NCBI GenBank assembly: GCA_900759445.1
Contig: CAAEVH010000009.1
Location: 1-14,431, forward strand
DNA length: 14,431 nt
Direction: 5' to 3'
Source: an uncultured Raoultella sp.
GTDB lineage: Bacteria > Pseudomonadota > Gammaproteobacteria > Enterobacterales > Enterobacteriaceae
Shown piece by piece: positions 1 to 6,951 of the stretch. Positions within the stretch are counted from its first letter, which is position 1. Each line of letters begins with the position of its first letter. The notes under the pieces were generated by a model. The model made no database searches. It was not told where the DNA came from and saw only the letters and a program-made list of their open reading frames with translations. A program made the position numbers and the translations under genes.

Positions 1-252
1 GAAAAATATGCTCGCGGGCTTGCTATCTCGCTGACGGACAGGCAAATTGATGACCAGCTTTTAAACCGACTCCGTCAGTCTCTGGAACCCCACCGTTCGG
101 GAACCATTCCAGTACACCTCTATTATCAGAGGGCGGATGCGCGCGCGCGGCTGCGTTTTGGCGCAACATGGCGCGTCTCTCCGAGCGATCGTTTACTCAA
201 CGATCTGCGTGGCCTTATCGGCTCGGAGCAGGTGGAACTGGAGTTTGACTAA
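1..252 (+). CDS. dnaE: DNA polymerase III subunit alpha, C-terminal end (partial)
   Basis: This is the last 83 codons of the replicative DNA polymerase alpha subunit, with the 5' part lying outside the window. The frame is open from base 1 and stops at TAA 250-252. The peptide ends in SEQVELEFD, and together with the stretch [18 protein letters not shown] it matches what I recall of the E. coli DnaE C-terminus, in a protein of about 1160 residues. In the family this region belongs to the C-terminal domain that contacts the tau subunit of the clamp loader; the catalytic PHP and polymerase domains are not in view. Only 12 bases separate its stop from accA, so the two genes are very probably co-transcribed, as in E. 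coli. Nothing appears truncated apart from the window edge. Confidence 0.95.
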
Positions 253-264
253 TACAGGAATACT

Positions 265-1224
265 ATGAGTCTGAATTTCCTTGATTTTGAACAGCCGATT
301 GCAGAGCTGGAAGCGAAAATCGATTCCCTGACTGCGGTAAGCCGTCAGGATGAGAAACTCGATATTAACATCGACGAAGAAGTGCATCGTCTGCGCGAAA
401 AAAGCGTTGAACTGACGCGTAAAATCTTCGCCGATCTGGGGGCATGGCAGGTTGCTCAACTGGCACGCCACCCACGTCGCCCGTACACCCTGGATTATGT
501 TCGCCTGGCATTCGACGAATTTGACGAACTGGCTGGCGACCGCGCTTACGCTGACGATAAAGCCATTGTTGGCGGTATTGCGCGTCTGGACGGGCGTCCG
601 GTGATGATTATCGGCCACCAGAAAGGGCGCGAAACGAAAGAGAAGATTCGCCGCAACTTCGGGATGCCGGCGCCGGAAGGCTATCGTAAGGCGCTGCGCC
701 TGATGGAGATGGCTGAGCGTTTCAAAATGCCGATCATCACCTTTATCGACACCCCGGGTGCGTACCCGGGCGTGGGTGCGGAAGAGCGCGGCCAGTCTGA
801 GGCGATTGCCCGTAACCTGCGCGAAATGTCGCGTCTGAGCGTTCCGGTCATCTGTACCGTTATCGGGGAAGGTGGTTCCGGCGGCGCGCTGGCGATCGGC
901 GTTGGCGACAAGGTCAACATGCTGCAGTACAGCACCTATTCGGTCATTTCACCGGAAGGCTGTGCCTCCATTCTGTGGAAAAGCGCGGATAAAGCCCCGC
1001 TGGCGGCCGAAGCGATGGGGATCATTGCTCCGCGTCTGAAAGAGCTGAAGCTGATTGACTCAATTATCCCGGAACCTCTGGGCGGCGCTCATCGCAACCC
1101 GGAAGCCATTGCGGCAAGCCTGAAGGCGCAGCTGCTGGCGGATCTGGCTGACCTCGACACCCTGAGTGAAGAGGAGCTGTTAAATCGTCGCTACCAGCGT
1201 CTGATGAGCTACGGCTACGCCTGA
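265..1224 (+). CDS. accA: Acetyl-CoA carboxylase carboxyltransferase subunit alpha
   Basis: AccA pairs with AccD to form the carboxyltransferase that moves CO2 from carboxybiotin on BCCP to acetyl-CoA, making malonyl-CoA. This is the committed step of fatty-acid synthesis in the cytosol. The 319-residue product has the family's full length, starts [20 protein letters not shown] and ends [10 protein letters not shown]. The crotonase-like core is visible: DTPGAYPG at residues 162-169 and the glycine-rich [12 protein letters not shown] at 201-212, the latter typical of the oxyanion and CoA-binding region. The ATG at 265 is preceded by a modest AGGA at 256-259. It follows dnaE by 12 bases, so transcription probably comes from upstream, although an internal promoter in dnaE is possible. 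A strong intrinsic terminator at 1249-1275 closes the unit and separates it from ldcC. Confidence 0.98.
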   Translation: MSLNFLDFEQPIAELEAKIDSLTAVSRQDEKLDINIDEEVHRLREKSVELTRKIFADLGAWQVAQLARHPRRPYTLDYVRLAFDEFDELAGDRAYADDKAIVGGIARLDGRPVMIIGHQKGRETKEKIRRNFGMPAPEGYRKALRLMEMAERFKMPIITFIDTPGAYPGVGAEERGQSEAIARNLREMSRLSVPVICTVIGEGGSGGALAIGVGDKVNMLQYSTYSVISPEGCASILWKSADKAPLAAEAMGIIAPRLKELKLIDSIIPEPLGGAHRNPEAIAASLKAQLLADLADLDTLSEEELLNRRYQRLMSYGYA

Positions 1225-1248
1225 TTATTTTTCGCGTCAATATTGCCT

Positions 1249-1275
1249 GGGGCCGGATTTTCCGGCCCCTTTTTT
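1249..1275 (+). terminator. Rho-independent terminator after accA
   Basis: A perfect 9-bp stem (GGGGCCGGA at 1249-1257 with TCCGGCCCC at 1261-1269) has a TTT loop and is followed by six T residues at 1270-1275. It starts 24 bases after the accA stop and should end the dnaE-accA transcript before ldcC. Confidence 0.93.
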
Positions 1276-1297
1276 ATGTGCGATACGCCAGCGCGAT

Positions 1298-1306
1298 TGC
1301 TATGAT
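1298..1306 (+). promoter_or_regulatory. Putative extended -10 promoter for ldcC
   Basis: TGCTATGAT fits an extended -10 element: TG, one base, then TATGAT at 1301-1306 (5 of 6 to consensus). No good -35 hexamer lies 16-18 bases upstream, which suits a weak or TG-dependent sigma-70 promoter. It sits between the accA terminator and the ldcC ribosome-binding site, giving a leader of roughly 25 bases. This is inferred from sequence only. Confidence 0.45.
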
Positions 1307-1326
1307 GCCTGACTCAGGTCAATTCC

Positions 1327-1332
1327 AGGAGG
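1327..1332 (+). promoter_or_regulatory. Ribosome-binding site that fixes the ldcC GTG start
   Basis: A perfect AGGAGG lies five bases before GTG 1338-1340. It supports the GTG over the upstream in-frame ATG at 1278, which would add 20 residues not seen in the family. Confidence 0.8.
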
Positions 1333-1337
1333 AAAGC

Positions 1338-3494
1338 GTGAATATCATCGCCATCATGGGGCCCCACGGCGTCTACCACAAAGACGAACCGATCAAAGAG
1401 CTGGAAGCGGCCCTGCAACGGCAAGGCTTTCAGACTATCTGGCCGCAAAACAGCGCCGACCTGCTGCAGTTTATCGAACATAATCCGCGGATCTGCGGGG
1501 TCATCTTTGACTGGGATGAGTACAACGCCGATCTGTGCAGCGATATCAATCAGCTGAATGAGTATCTCCCGCTATACGCCTTTATCAACGCGCATTCGAC
1601 GATGGATGTCAGCAGTCAGGATCTGCGTATGACGCTGTGGTTCTTTGAATACGCGCTTGGCCTGGCAGAAGAGATCGCCACCCGAATCGCCCAGTACACG
1701 CGTGAATACCTGGATAACATTACGCCGCCGTTTACCAAAGCCCTGTTCAACTATGTGCAGGAGGGAAAATATACCTTCTGTACGCCGGGGCATATGGGGG
1801 GCAGCGCGTACCAGAAAAGCCCGGTTGGCTGCCTGTTTTATGACTTTTTCGGGGGCAATACGCTGAAAGCCGACGTGTCGATTTCGGTTACCGAGCTGGG
1901 GTCGCTGCTCGATCATACCGGGCCGCACCTGGAGGCTGAAGAGTATATCGCCCGCGCCTTTGGTGCCGAGCAGAGCTACATGGTGACGAACGGCACCTCG
2001 ACGTCGAACAAAATTGTCGGCATGTATTCGGCGCCGGCGGGCAGCACGCTGCTGATTGACCGTAACTGCCATAAGTCACTGGCGCACCTGCTGATGATGA
2101 GCGATGTCGTTCCACTGTGGCTGAAACCGACGCGTAACGCGCTGGGTATTCTGGGCGGCATACCGAAACGGGAATTCACCCGCGACAGCATTCAGCAGAA
2201 GGTCGATATCACGAGCGGAGCCGGGTGGCCGGTACATGCGGTGATTACCAACTCCACCTACGACGGGCTGCTGTATAACACCACCTGGATCAAAGAGACG
2301 CTCGATGTGCCCTCGATCCATTTTGATTCGGCCTGGGTGCCTTACACTCATTTCCATCCGATCTACCAGGGGAAAAGCGGGATGAGCGGCGATCGCATTC
2401 CGGGTAAGGTGGTCTTCGAAACACAATCAACGCACAAAATGCTGGCCGCGCTGTCGCAGGCCTCGCTGATCCACATTAAAGGCAGCTACGACGAAGAGAC
2501 CTTTAATGAAGCGTTTATGATGCACACCTCGACGTCGCCGAGCTATCCGATCGTGGCTTCGATAGAAACCGCGGCGGCCATGCTGCGCGGCAATTCTGGC
2601 AAGCGTTTGATCCAACGCTCCATTGAGCGAGCGCTGGATTTCCGCAAAGAGGTCCAGCGTCTGCGTGAAGAGACTGACGGCTGGTTCTTTGATATCTGGC
2701 AGCCGGAGGATATTGAGCAGGTGCAGTGCTGGCCGGTGGCAGGGGGGGAGAACTGGCACGGTTTCAAAGACGCTGACGATAATCATATGTTCCTCGACCC
2801 GGTGAAGGTGACGATCCTGACGCCGGGAATGGATGAACAGGGCAATATGGACGGTGAGGGGATCCCGGCGGCGCTGGTGGCGAAATTCCTCGATGAGCGC
2901 GGCGTGGTCGTGGAAAAAACGGGTCCCTACAACCTGCTGTTTCTGTTCAGCATCGGCATCGATAAAACCCGGGCGATGGGGCTGCTGCGCGGCTTAACCG
3001 AGTTTAAGCGCGCCTACGATCTCAACCTGCGAGTGAAGAACATGCTGCCGGATCTCTACGCGGAAGATCCCGATTTTTATCGCAATATGCGTATTCAGGA
3101 TCTGGCGCAGGGGATCCATCGCCTGATCCGTCAGCACCAGCTTTCACAGCTGATGCTGAGCGCGTTTGACGTGCTGCCGGAAATGAAAATGACGCCGCAT
3201 CAGGCCTGGCAGCGGCAAATCAAAGGTGAAGTCGAAACCATTGAGCTGGAAAATCTGGTTGGGCGCATTTCGGCTAATATGATTCTGCCGTACCCGCCGG
3301 GCGTACCGCTGTTGATGCCCGGAGAGATGATTACCGAAGAGAGCCGGGCGGTGCTCGATTTCCTGCTGATGCTCTGCTCGATTGGCCGCCATTATCCGGG
3401 CTTTGAAACGGATATCCACGGGGCGAAGCGCGGGGACGACGGCGTCTACCGGGTACGAGTCTTAAAAAATGACTCACTGCTTGCACCGCGCTAA
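1338..3494 (+). CDS. ldcC: Lysine decarboxylase, constitutive type (LdcC)
   Basis: This PLP-dependent fold-type I decarboxylase converts L-lysine to cadaverine and CO2, consuming a proton, in the cytosol; the family forms decamers. With the GTG start at 1338 the product is 718 residues, beginning MNIIAIMGPHGVY. The order is an N-terminal receiver-like wing domain (about 1-130), the PLP core (about 160-560) and a C-terminal domain. The Schiff-base lysine is K367 in QSTHKML, the same number as in E. coli LdcC. CTPGHMGG and SIHFDSAWVPYTHFHP are further hallmarks. It is assigned to LdcC rather than the acid-inducible CadA because of its place after accA and because no cadB or cadC gene adjoins it. 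The C-terminus reads RVLKNDSLLAPR, about five residues longer than the E. coli protein as I remember it. It has its own putative promoter and is followed after 42 bases by yaeR. Confidence 0.96.
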   Translation: MNIIAIMGPHGVYHKDEPIKELEAALQRQGFQTIWPQNSADLLQFIEHNPRICGVIFDWDEYNADLCSDINQLNEYLPLYAFINAHSTMDVSSQDLRMTLWFFEYALGLAEEIATRIAQYTREYLDNITPPFTKALFNYVQEGKYTFCTPGHMGGSAYQKSPVGCLFYDFFGGNTLKADVSISVTELGSLLDHTGPHLEAEEYIARAFGAEQSYMVTNGTSTSNKIVGMYSAPAGSTLLIDRNCHKSLAHLLMMSDVVPLWLKPTRNALGILGGIPKREFTRDSIQQKVDITSGAGWPVHAVITNSTYDGLLYNTTWIKETLDVPSIHFDSAWVPYTHFHPIYQGKSGMSGDRIPGKVVFETQSTHKMLAALSQASLIHIKGSYDEETFNEAFMMHTSTSPSYPIVASIETAAAMLRGNSGKRLIQRSIERALDFRKEVQRLREETDGWFFDIWQPEDIEQVQCWPVAGGENWHGFKDADDNHMFLDPVKVTILTPGMDEQGNMDGEGIPAALVAKFLDERGVVVEKTGPYNLLFLFSIGIDKTRAMGLLRGLTEFKRAYDLNLRVKNMLPDLYAEDPDFYRNMRIQDLAQGIHRLIRQHQLSQLMLSAFDVLPEMKMTPHQAWQRQIKGEVETIELENLVGRISANMILPYPPGVPLLMPGEMITEESRAVLDFLLMLCSIGRHYPGFETDIHGAKRGDDGVYRVRVLKNDSLLAPR

Positions 3495-3523
3495 GCGGCG
3501 CGAGTAACCTGGATGGCATTAAC

Positions 3524-3531
3524 TGGAGGAG
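3524..3531 (+). promoter_or_regulatory. Ribosome-binding site that fixes the yaeR start
   Basis: TGGAGGAG sits five bases before ATG 3537-3539. It rules out an ATG at 3513, which lies upstream of this site and would add eight unrelated residues. Confidence 0.75.
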
Positions 3532-3536
3532 TAGAC

Positions 3537-3926
3537 ATGCTGGGTTTAAAACGGGTTCACCATATTGCTATCATCGCGACCAATTATGCGCGCAGCAAAG
3601 CCTTTTACTGCGATATTCTGGGCTTTACGTTGCAGAGTGAGTTTTATCGTGAAGAGCGCGACTCGTGGAAGGGCGATCTGGCATTGAACGGCGAGTATGT
3701 CATTGAACTGTTCTCTTTCCCGTTCCCTCCAGCTCGTCCGAGCCGTCCGGAAGCCTGTGGGCTACGTCATCTGGCCTTTAGCGTGGATGATATTGACGCG
3801 GCGGTGGCTCATCTGGAAAAGCATGGCGTGGCCTGTGAGGGAATTCGCATCGATCCTTTTACCGGCAAACGCTTCACCTTTTTTAACGATCCCGACGGCC
3901 TGCCGCTGGAGATTTATCAGCAGTAA
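3537..3926 (+). CDS. yaeR: VOC (glyoxalase/bleomycin-resistance) family protein YaeR
   Basis: A 129-residue single-domain member of the vicinal oxygen chelate superfamily, whose members are metal enzymes or binding proteins built from paired beta-alpha-beta-beta-beta units. The four expected metal-ligand positions are recognisable: His9 in VHHIAI, Glu57 in YVIELF, His78 in LRHLAF and Glu125 in LPLEIY. The protein is therefore probably a metal-dependent enzyme rather than a degenerate copy. It resembles E. coli YaeR throughout, including DPDGLPLE near the end. No substrate is established that I know of; lactoylglutathione lyase annotations are by similarity only. It lies between ldcC and tilS on the same strand, 42 and 63 bases away, and is probably co-transcribed with ldcC. 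Family assignment is firm, function unknown. Confidence 0.9.
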   Translation: MLGLKRVHHIAIIATNYARSKAFYCDILGFTLQSEFYREERDSWKGDLALNGEYVIELFSFPFPPARPSRPEACGLRHLAFSVDDIDAAVAHLEKHGVACEGIRIDPFTGKRFTFFNDPDGLPLEIYQQ

Positions 3927-3946
3927 CCCTTGCCAGAGTGCGCCCG

Positions 3947-3965
3947 GCCCGGTAACGTGCCGGGC
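3947..3965 (+). repeat. GC-rich hairpin in the yaeR-tilS gap
   Basis: A perfect 6-bp inverted repeat (GCCCGG at 3947-3952, CCGGGC at 3960-3965) has a 7-base loop, TAACGTG. No T-run follows, so it is not a standard terminator. It could be a REP-like remnant or a leader structure about 25 bases upstream of the tilS start. Confidence 0.45.
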
Positions 3966-3989
3966 TATCTCCCCAGCGACACTATCAAG

Positions 3990-5294
3990 ATGATGACGCC
4001 CGATATTGCGCACACCCTACACCCCTATCGTCAGTTTTTGGTCGCCTTCAGCGGCGGTCTGGATTCGACGGTGCTTTTACATCAACTGGTCTGTTGGCGA
4101 GAACGGGACCCGACGCTGCAGCTGCGGGCCATCCATATTCACCATGGCCTGAGCGCGAATGCCGATAGCTGGGTTGCGCACTGCCAGCAAGTTTGTCAGC
4201 ACTGGCAGGTTCCGCTGGTGGTCGAGCGCGTCACCCTGGCGGATGACGGCCTGGGCGTGGAGGCGCATGCGCGTCAGGCACGCTACCAGGCTTTCCGGGG
4301 GGCGCTGCGGCCGGGAGAAGCCCTGGTGACGGCTCAACACCTCGACGATCAGTGTGAAACCTTCCTGTTGGCGCTCAAACGCGGCAGCGGCCCAACCGGG
4401 CTGGCGGCGATGGCGGCGTCCTCCGGGTTTGCCGCTACCCGGCTGCTGCGTCCTCTGCTGAATACCCGTCGTGAGACGCTGCACCAGTGGGCGCTGGCTC
4501 ATCAGCTCAGCTGGATTGAGGACGAGAGTAATCAGGATGATACCTACGATCGTAACTTCCTCCGCCTGCGTGTTGTCCCGCAGCTTAACGCGCGCTGGCC
4601 CCACTTTAGTGAAGCGGTCGCGCGTAGCGCCAGCCTGTGCGGTGAACAGGAGCAGCTGCTGGATGAACTGCTGGCGGAAGATTTGGCAAAACTGGTGGCG
4701 GATGACGGTTCGTTAGCTATCGACGCGCTGGCGTCCATGAGCGCGCCGCGCCGCGCCGCGCTGCTGCGGCGCTGGCTGGCCAGGCACTCTGCGCCGATGC
4801 CCTCGCGCGAGATGACGGAGCGAATCTGGCGCGAAGTCGCGCTGGCGCGGGAGGATGCCTTTCCCTGTCTGCGTCTTGGCGATTTTTCCGTGCGCCGTTA
4901 TCAGCAGCGGCTGTGGTGGGTCAGGTATCAACCCGGCCAGACGAATGCGCTGCTACCGTGGCCGGACTACCGACAACCGCTACGGCTGCCTGAAGGTCTT
5001 GGCGAACTGGCGCTGCAACCAGGCGGACCGCTACGCGCCCCGCGTGGTGAAGAGCCGGTGACGGTGCGCTTTCGCGCCAGCGGGAATCTGCATATTGTCG
5101 GTCGTCACGGTGGCCGCAAGCTGAAGAAAATCTGGCAGGAGCTGGGCGTGGCCCCCTGGCGCCGCGATACCACACCGCTACTGTTCTACGGTGAGACGCT
5201 GATTGCGGCGGCGGATTCGCTGTTCGTAACCTGCGAAGGGGAAGCGCGGAAAGGCGAAGGGGTAGAGATGATATGGAGGAAAACGGGCGGCTGA
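3990..5294 (+). CDS. tilS: tRNA(Ile)-lysidine synthetase TilS
   Basis: TilS is the essential ATP-dependent ligase that attaches lysine to C34 of the CAU-anticodon tRNA-Ile. This switches its charging to isoleucine and its decoding to AUA. The 434-residue product shows the N-type ATP pyrophosphatase loop SGGLDST (residues 21-27 from this start), [14 protein letters not shown] [12 protein letters not shown], and [19 protein letters not shown]. The C-terminal domain contains [14 protein letters not shown]. Two adjacent ATGs at 3990 and 3993 are equally possible; the second puts the P-loop at the same number as I recall for E. coli TilS (432 residues). Neither has a clear Shine-Dalgarno sequence. 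A TTG at 3930 also reads in frame but would add 20 unlikely residues. The stop codon is embedded in the loop of the terminator at 5281-5307. Confidence 0.95.
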   Translation: MMTPDIAHTLHPYRQFLVAFSGGLDSTVLLHQLVCWRERDPTLQLRAIHIHHGLSANADSWVAHCQQVCQHWQVPLVVERVTLADDGLGVEAHARQARYQAFRGALRPGEALVTAQHLDDQCETFLLALKRGSGPTGLAAMAASSGFAATRLLRPLLNTRRETLHQWALAHQLSWIEDESNQDDTYDRNFLRLRVVPQLNARWPHFSEAVARSASLCGEQEQLLDELLAEDLAKLVADDGSLAIDALASMSAPRRAALLRRWLARHSAPMPSREMTERIWREVALAREDAFPCLRLGDFSVRRYQQRLWWVRYQPGQTNALLPWPDYRQPLRLPEGLGELALQPGGPLRAPRGEEPVTVRFRASGNLHIVGRHGGRKLKKIWQELGVAPWRRDTTPLLFYGETLIAAADSLFVTCEGEARKGEGVEMIWRKTGG

Positions 5295-5307
5295 GCCACC
5301 CGTTTTT
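5281..5307. terminator. Bidirectional terminator between tilS and rof
   Basis: Stem arms at 5281-5291 and 5295-5305 pair with one C/A mismatch and close on a 3-base loop, TGA (5292-5294), which is the tilS stop codon. T residues at 5303-5307 serve the + strand. The A residues at 5281-5283 give a short T-run for the - strand. It should end both tilS and the convergent yaeP-rof transcript. Confidence 0.82.
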
Positions 5308-5309
5308 AT

Positions 5310-5570
5310 TCAGGACTCACTGACCACCACGGTACCGATTTCCGGGTGGCTGAAGCTGGCGATTTTATCCAGGCGTAGTTCGCGAATGTTTCCGCTCAGT
5401 TCCACCACCAGATACTCGATATTTTTGCGCGAGATAAGATCGCTTGCCTTCGCTTGCAGCTGCTCACCATCTTTGAGCGTCAGGACAAGCACCAGATGAT
5501 GCTGGCAGGCAAGTTCGAGGTTGTCATAATCATCACAGTTGATGGGTTGATAAGTATCATTCATTGACAT
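5310..5570 (-). CDS. rof: Rho-binding antiterminator Rof (YaeO)
   Basis: Rof is a small Sm-like beta-barrel protein that binds the primary RNA-binding site of transcription terminator Rho and inhibits Rho-dependent termination. The 86-residue product starts [20 protein letters not shown] and ends [14 protein letters not shown], matching E. coli Rof along its length. The acidic N-terminal stretch CDDYDNLE belongs to the face known to contact Rho. An alternative ATG two codons downstream (5562-5564) would give 84 residues. The first 14 bases overlap the 3' end of yaeP, so translation of the two is probably coupled. The gene ends three bases from the shared terminator with tilS. Confidence 0.95.
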   Translation of the reverse strand: MSMNDTYQPINCDDYDNLELACQHHLVLVLTLKDGEQLQAKASDLISRKNIEYLVVELSGNIRELRLDKIASFSHPEIGTVVVSES

Positions 5571-5757
5571 AATCGCTCACCAGTAAGTTTGCTGCCGCAC
5601 AGGCGGCTTTTTCCCTGACTGACTCCGAAAGGGCCTCATCCGCCGCAATTTCATTCAATACTTTCAACACGCAACCCAGCGCATCTGGAATATACCCTAG
5701 GTCTCCGCTGGCTATTTCCGCATACCGCTTGCGTATTAACTCACAATATTGGTCCAC
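5557..5757 (-). CDS. yaeP: UPF0253 family protein YaeP
   Basis: A 66-residue conserved protein of unknown function, beginning [21 protein letters not shown] and ending [10 protein letters not shown]. It matches E. coli YaeP in length and nearly throughout. It has no signal peptide or membrane segment and looks all-helical and acidic. The start is GTG at 5755-5757. An ATG overlaps it two bases upstream but is out of frame, and a strong AGGAGGG lies just before. Its 3' end overlaps rof by 14 bases in another frame, so the pair forms an operon, and the constant linkage suggests a role tied to Rof or Rho. That link is inference; no activity is visible in the sequence. Confidence 0.9.
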   Translation of the reverse strand: MDQYCELIRKRYAEIASGDLGYIPDALGCVLKVLNEIAADEALSESVREKAACAAANLLVSDYVNE

Positions 5758-5760
5758 ATG

Positions 5761-5767
5761 CCCTCCT
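5761..5767 (-). promoter_or_regulatory. Ribosome-binding site for the yaeP GTG start
   Basis: On the - strand AGGAGGG is followed by CAT and then GTG at 5757-5755. The spacing is short, but this is the only plausible start for the conserved MDQYCEL N-terminus. Confidence 0.65.
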
Positions 5768-5834
5768 GTCAGTATTCTGACTCAACCGTGGGATGCAAGT
5801 TTAAGCCTACGAAGATACACTCTGTTTAGCAAGG

Positions 5835-5851
5835 TGACTATACCATAGTCA
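5835..5851. promoter_or_regulatory. 17-bp perfect dyad over a putative yaeP-rof promoter
   Basis: TGACTATACCATAGTCA has two 7-bp arms (5835-5841 and 5845-5851) around ACC. On the - strand it contains TATAGT (5837-5842), a 5-of-6 match to a -10 element. CTGATA (5861-5866) lies 18 bases upstream as a 4-of-6 match to -35. The dyad could be an operator for yaeP-rof or form a short hairpin. No known regulator consensus was recognised. Confidence 0.45.
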
Positions 5852-5919
5852 TTTAAGCAATATCAGCAGGATGAAAAGAGAGCCGCCGATTGCCGGCAGC
5901 CTTTTGTCGCCCGTTTCGC

Positions 5920-5925
5920 TACAAT
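5920..5925 (+). promoter_or_regulatory. Putative -10 element for yaeQ-arfB
   Basis: TACAAT (5 of 6 to consensus) lies 28 bases before the yaeQ start. No convincing -35 hexamer sits 15-19 bases upstream; TTGCCG at 5890-5895 is too far, with a 24-base gap. The assignment is weak. Confidence 0.3.
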
Positions 5926-5953
5926 GTACGCCATTTATTTCAGGAGAGTATTC

Positions 5954-6499
5954 ATGGCGCTGAAAGCGACAATTTATAAGGCTACGGTGAACGTTGCCGA
6001 TCTCGATCGCAACCAGTTTCTGGATGCCAGCCTGACGCTGGCTCAGCATCCGTCGGAAACCCAGGAGCGCATGATGCTACGCCTGCTGGCGTGGATCAAA
6101 TACGCCGACGAACGTCTGCAGTTTACCCGCGGCCTCTCGTCAGAGGATGAGGCAGAGCTCTGGCTACTCAACGATCATCTCGGCGTTGACCTGTGGATTG
6201 AGCTTGGTTTGCCGGATGAGCGGCGGATTAAAAAAGCGTGTTCACGGGCGCAGGAGGTGGTGTTGTTTGCCTACAATAGCCGGGCAGCGGAAATCTGGTG
6301 GCAGCAGAACAAGAGCAAAATGGCGCAGTTTAGCAAACTGACTGTCTGGTATCTGGATGATGCGCAGCTCGCCAGGCTCAGCGCTTTTGCCGATCGTTCA
6401 ATGGTGCTACAGGCCACTTTACAGGACGGCGGCATCTGGCTATCTGACGCTAAGAATAATCTGGAAATTCATTTAACGGCGTGGCAGCCGTCGGCATGA
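5954..6499 (+). CDS. yaeQ: YaeQ family protein (PD-(D/E)XK nuclease-like fold)
   Basis: A 181-residue protein starting [20 protein letters not shown], collinear with E. coli YaeQ. The family has a fold related to PD-(D/E)XK nucleases, but I know of no demonstrated nuclease activity or firm cellular role. Recognisable family stretches include the early [14 protein letters not shown] segment (about residues 35-48), [18 protein letters not shown] and [10 protein letters not shown]. There is no signal peptide or membrane segment, so it should be cytosolic. The ATG at 5954 has CAGGAGAG at 5941-5948; an ATG at 5924 lies upstream of this site and is rejected. The stop overlaps the arfB start as ATGA, so the two genes are translationally coupled. 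That hints at a shared setting in translation or RNA quality control, which is inference only. Confidence 0.92.
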   Translation: MALKATIYKATVNVADLDRNQFLDASLTLAQHPSETQERMMLRLLAWIKYADERLQFTRGLSSEDEAELWLLNDHLGVDLWIELGLPDERRIKKACSRAQEVVLFAYNSRAAEIWWQQNKSKMAQFSKLTVWYLDDAQLARLSAFADRSMVLQATLQDGGIWLSDAKNNLEIHLTAWQPSA

Positions 6500-6909
6500 T
6501 TACGATTAGCCGCAGCGTGGTTATTCCGGATGAAGAGATAACCTTGTCCGGGATACGCGCGCAGGGCGCGGGCGGTCAGCACGTGAATAAAGCGTCTACC
6601 GCCATCCATCTGCGCTTTGACATAAAAGCATCCAGTCTGCCTGATTATTATAAAGAACGATTACTGGCCGCCAGTCACCACTTAATTTCTGCCGAGGGTG
6701 TGGTTATCATTAAGGCTCAGGAATATCGCAGCCAGGAAATGAATCGCGAAGCGGCCATTTCCCGTCTGGTTGCGTTAATAAAAGAATTAACCGCAGTGCA
6801 AAAAAGTCGCCGTGAGACCCGGCCGACCCGGGCGTCAAAAGAGCGTCGTCTTGCCTCGAAGGCGCAAAAGTCCTCTGTCAAAGCGCTGCGGGGGAAAGTT
6901 CGTCAGTAG
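6496..6909 (+). CDS. arfB: Alternative ribosome-rescue peptidyl-tRNA hydrolase ArfB (YaeJ)
   Basis: ArfB frees ribosomes stalled at the 3' end of broken mRNA. Its GGQ domain hydrolyses the peptidyl-tRNA ester while a basic tail occupies the empty mRNA channel; it backs up tmRNA and ArfA. The 137-residue product carries GAGGQHVN with GGQ at residues 26-28, as in E. coli. The C-terminal tail from about residue 100 is lysine- and arginine-rich, with [18 protein letters not shown] visible. It is shorter than class-I release factors and lacks codon-recognition domains, which separates it from RF1, RF2 and PrfH. The ATG at 6496 overlaps the yaeQ stop by four bases; a GTG five codons upstream is in frame but unlikely. 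The final residues GKVRQ are slightly shorter than the E. coli end as I recall it. Confidence 0.96.
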   Translation: MITISRSVVIPDEEITLSGIRAQGAGGQHVNKASTAIHLRFDIKASSLPDYYKERLLAASHHLISAEGVVIIKAQEYRSQEMNREAAISRLVALIKELTAVQKSRRETRPTRASKERRLASKAQKSSVKALRGKVRQ

Positions 6910-6938
6910 GCGGCATGGCGAACGGGTGGAATGGATTA

Positions 6939-6944
6939 TAAGGA
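6939..6944 (+). promoter_or_regulatory. Ribosome-binding site that fixes the nlpE GTG start
   Basis: TAAGGA lies seven bases before GTG 6952-6954. It favours the GTG, which yields a standard lipoprotein signal peptide, over the ATG at 6931. Confidence 0.7.
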
Positions 6945-6951
6945 ATTAACA

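Noticed and set aside
1278..1337. Longer N-terminus for LdcC from ATG 1278
   Set aside because: The added 20 residues are not part of the family, the ATG has no ribosome-binding site, and GTG 1338 has a perfect AGGAGG.
1572..2786. Open frames on the - strand inside ldcC
   Set aside because: They are antisense to a complete decarboxylase and have arginine-rich, low-quality translations typical of shadow frames.
3947..3965. Rho-independent terminator after yaeR
   Set aside because: The hairpin is real, but TATCTCCCC follows it rather than a T-run.
5882..5900. Possible hairpin GCCG-ATTGC-CGGC upstream of yaeQ
   Set aside because: The stem is only four base pairs and has no supporting context; it is likely chance in GC-rich DNA.
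6481..6495. GTG start for arfB five codons upstream
   Set aside because: ATG 6496 gives the family N-terminus (MITISR, GGQ at 26-28) and the usual ATGA overlap with yaeQ.
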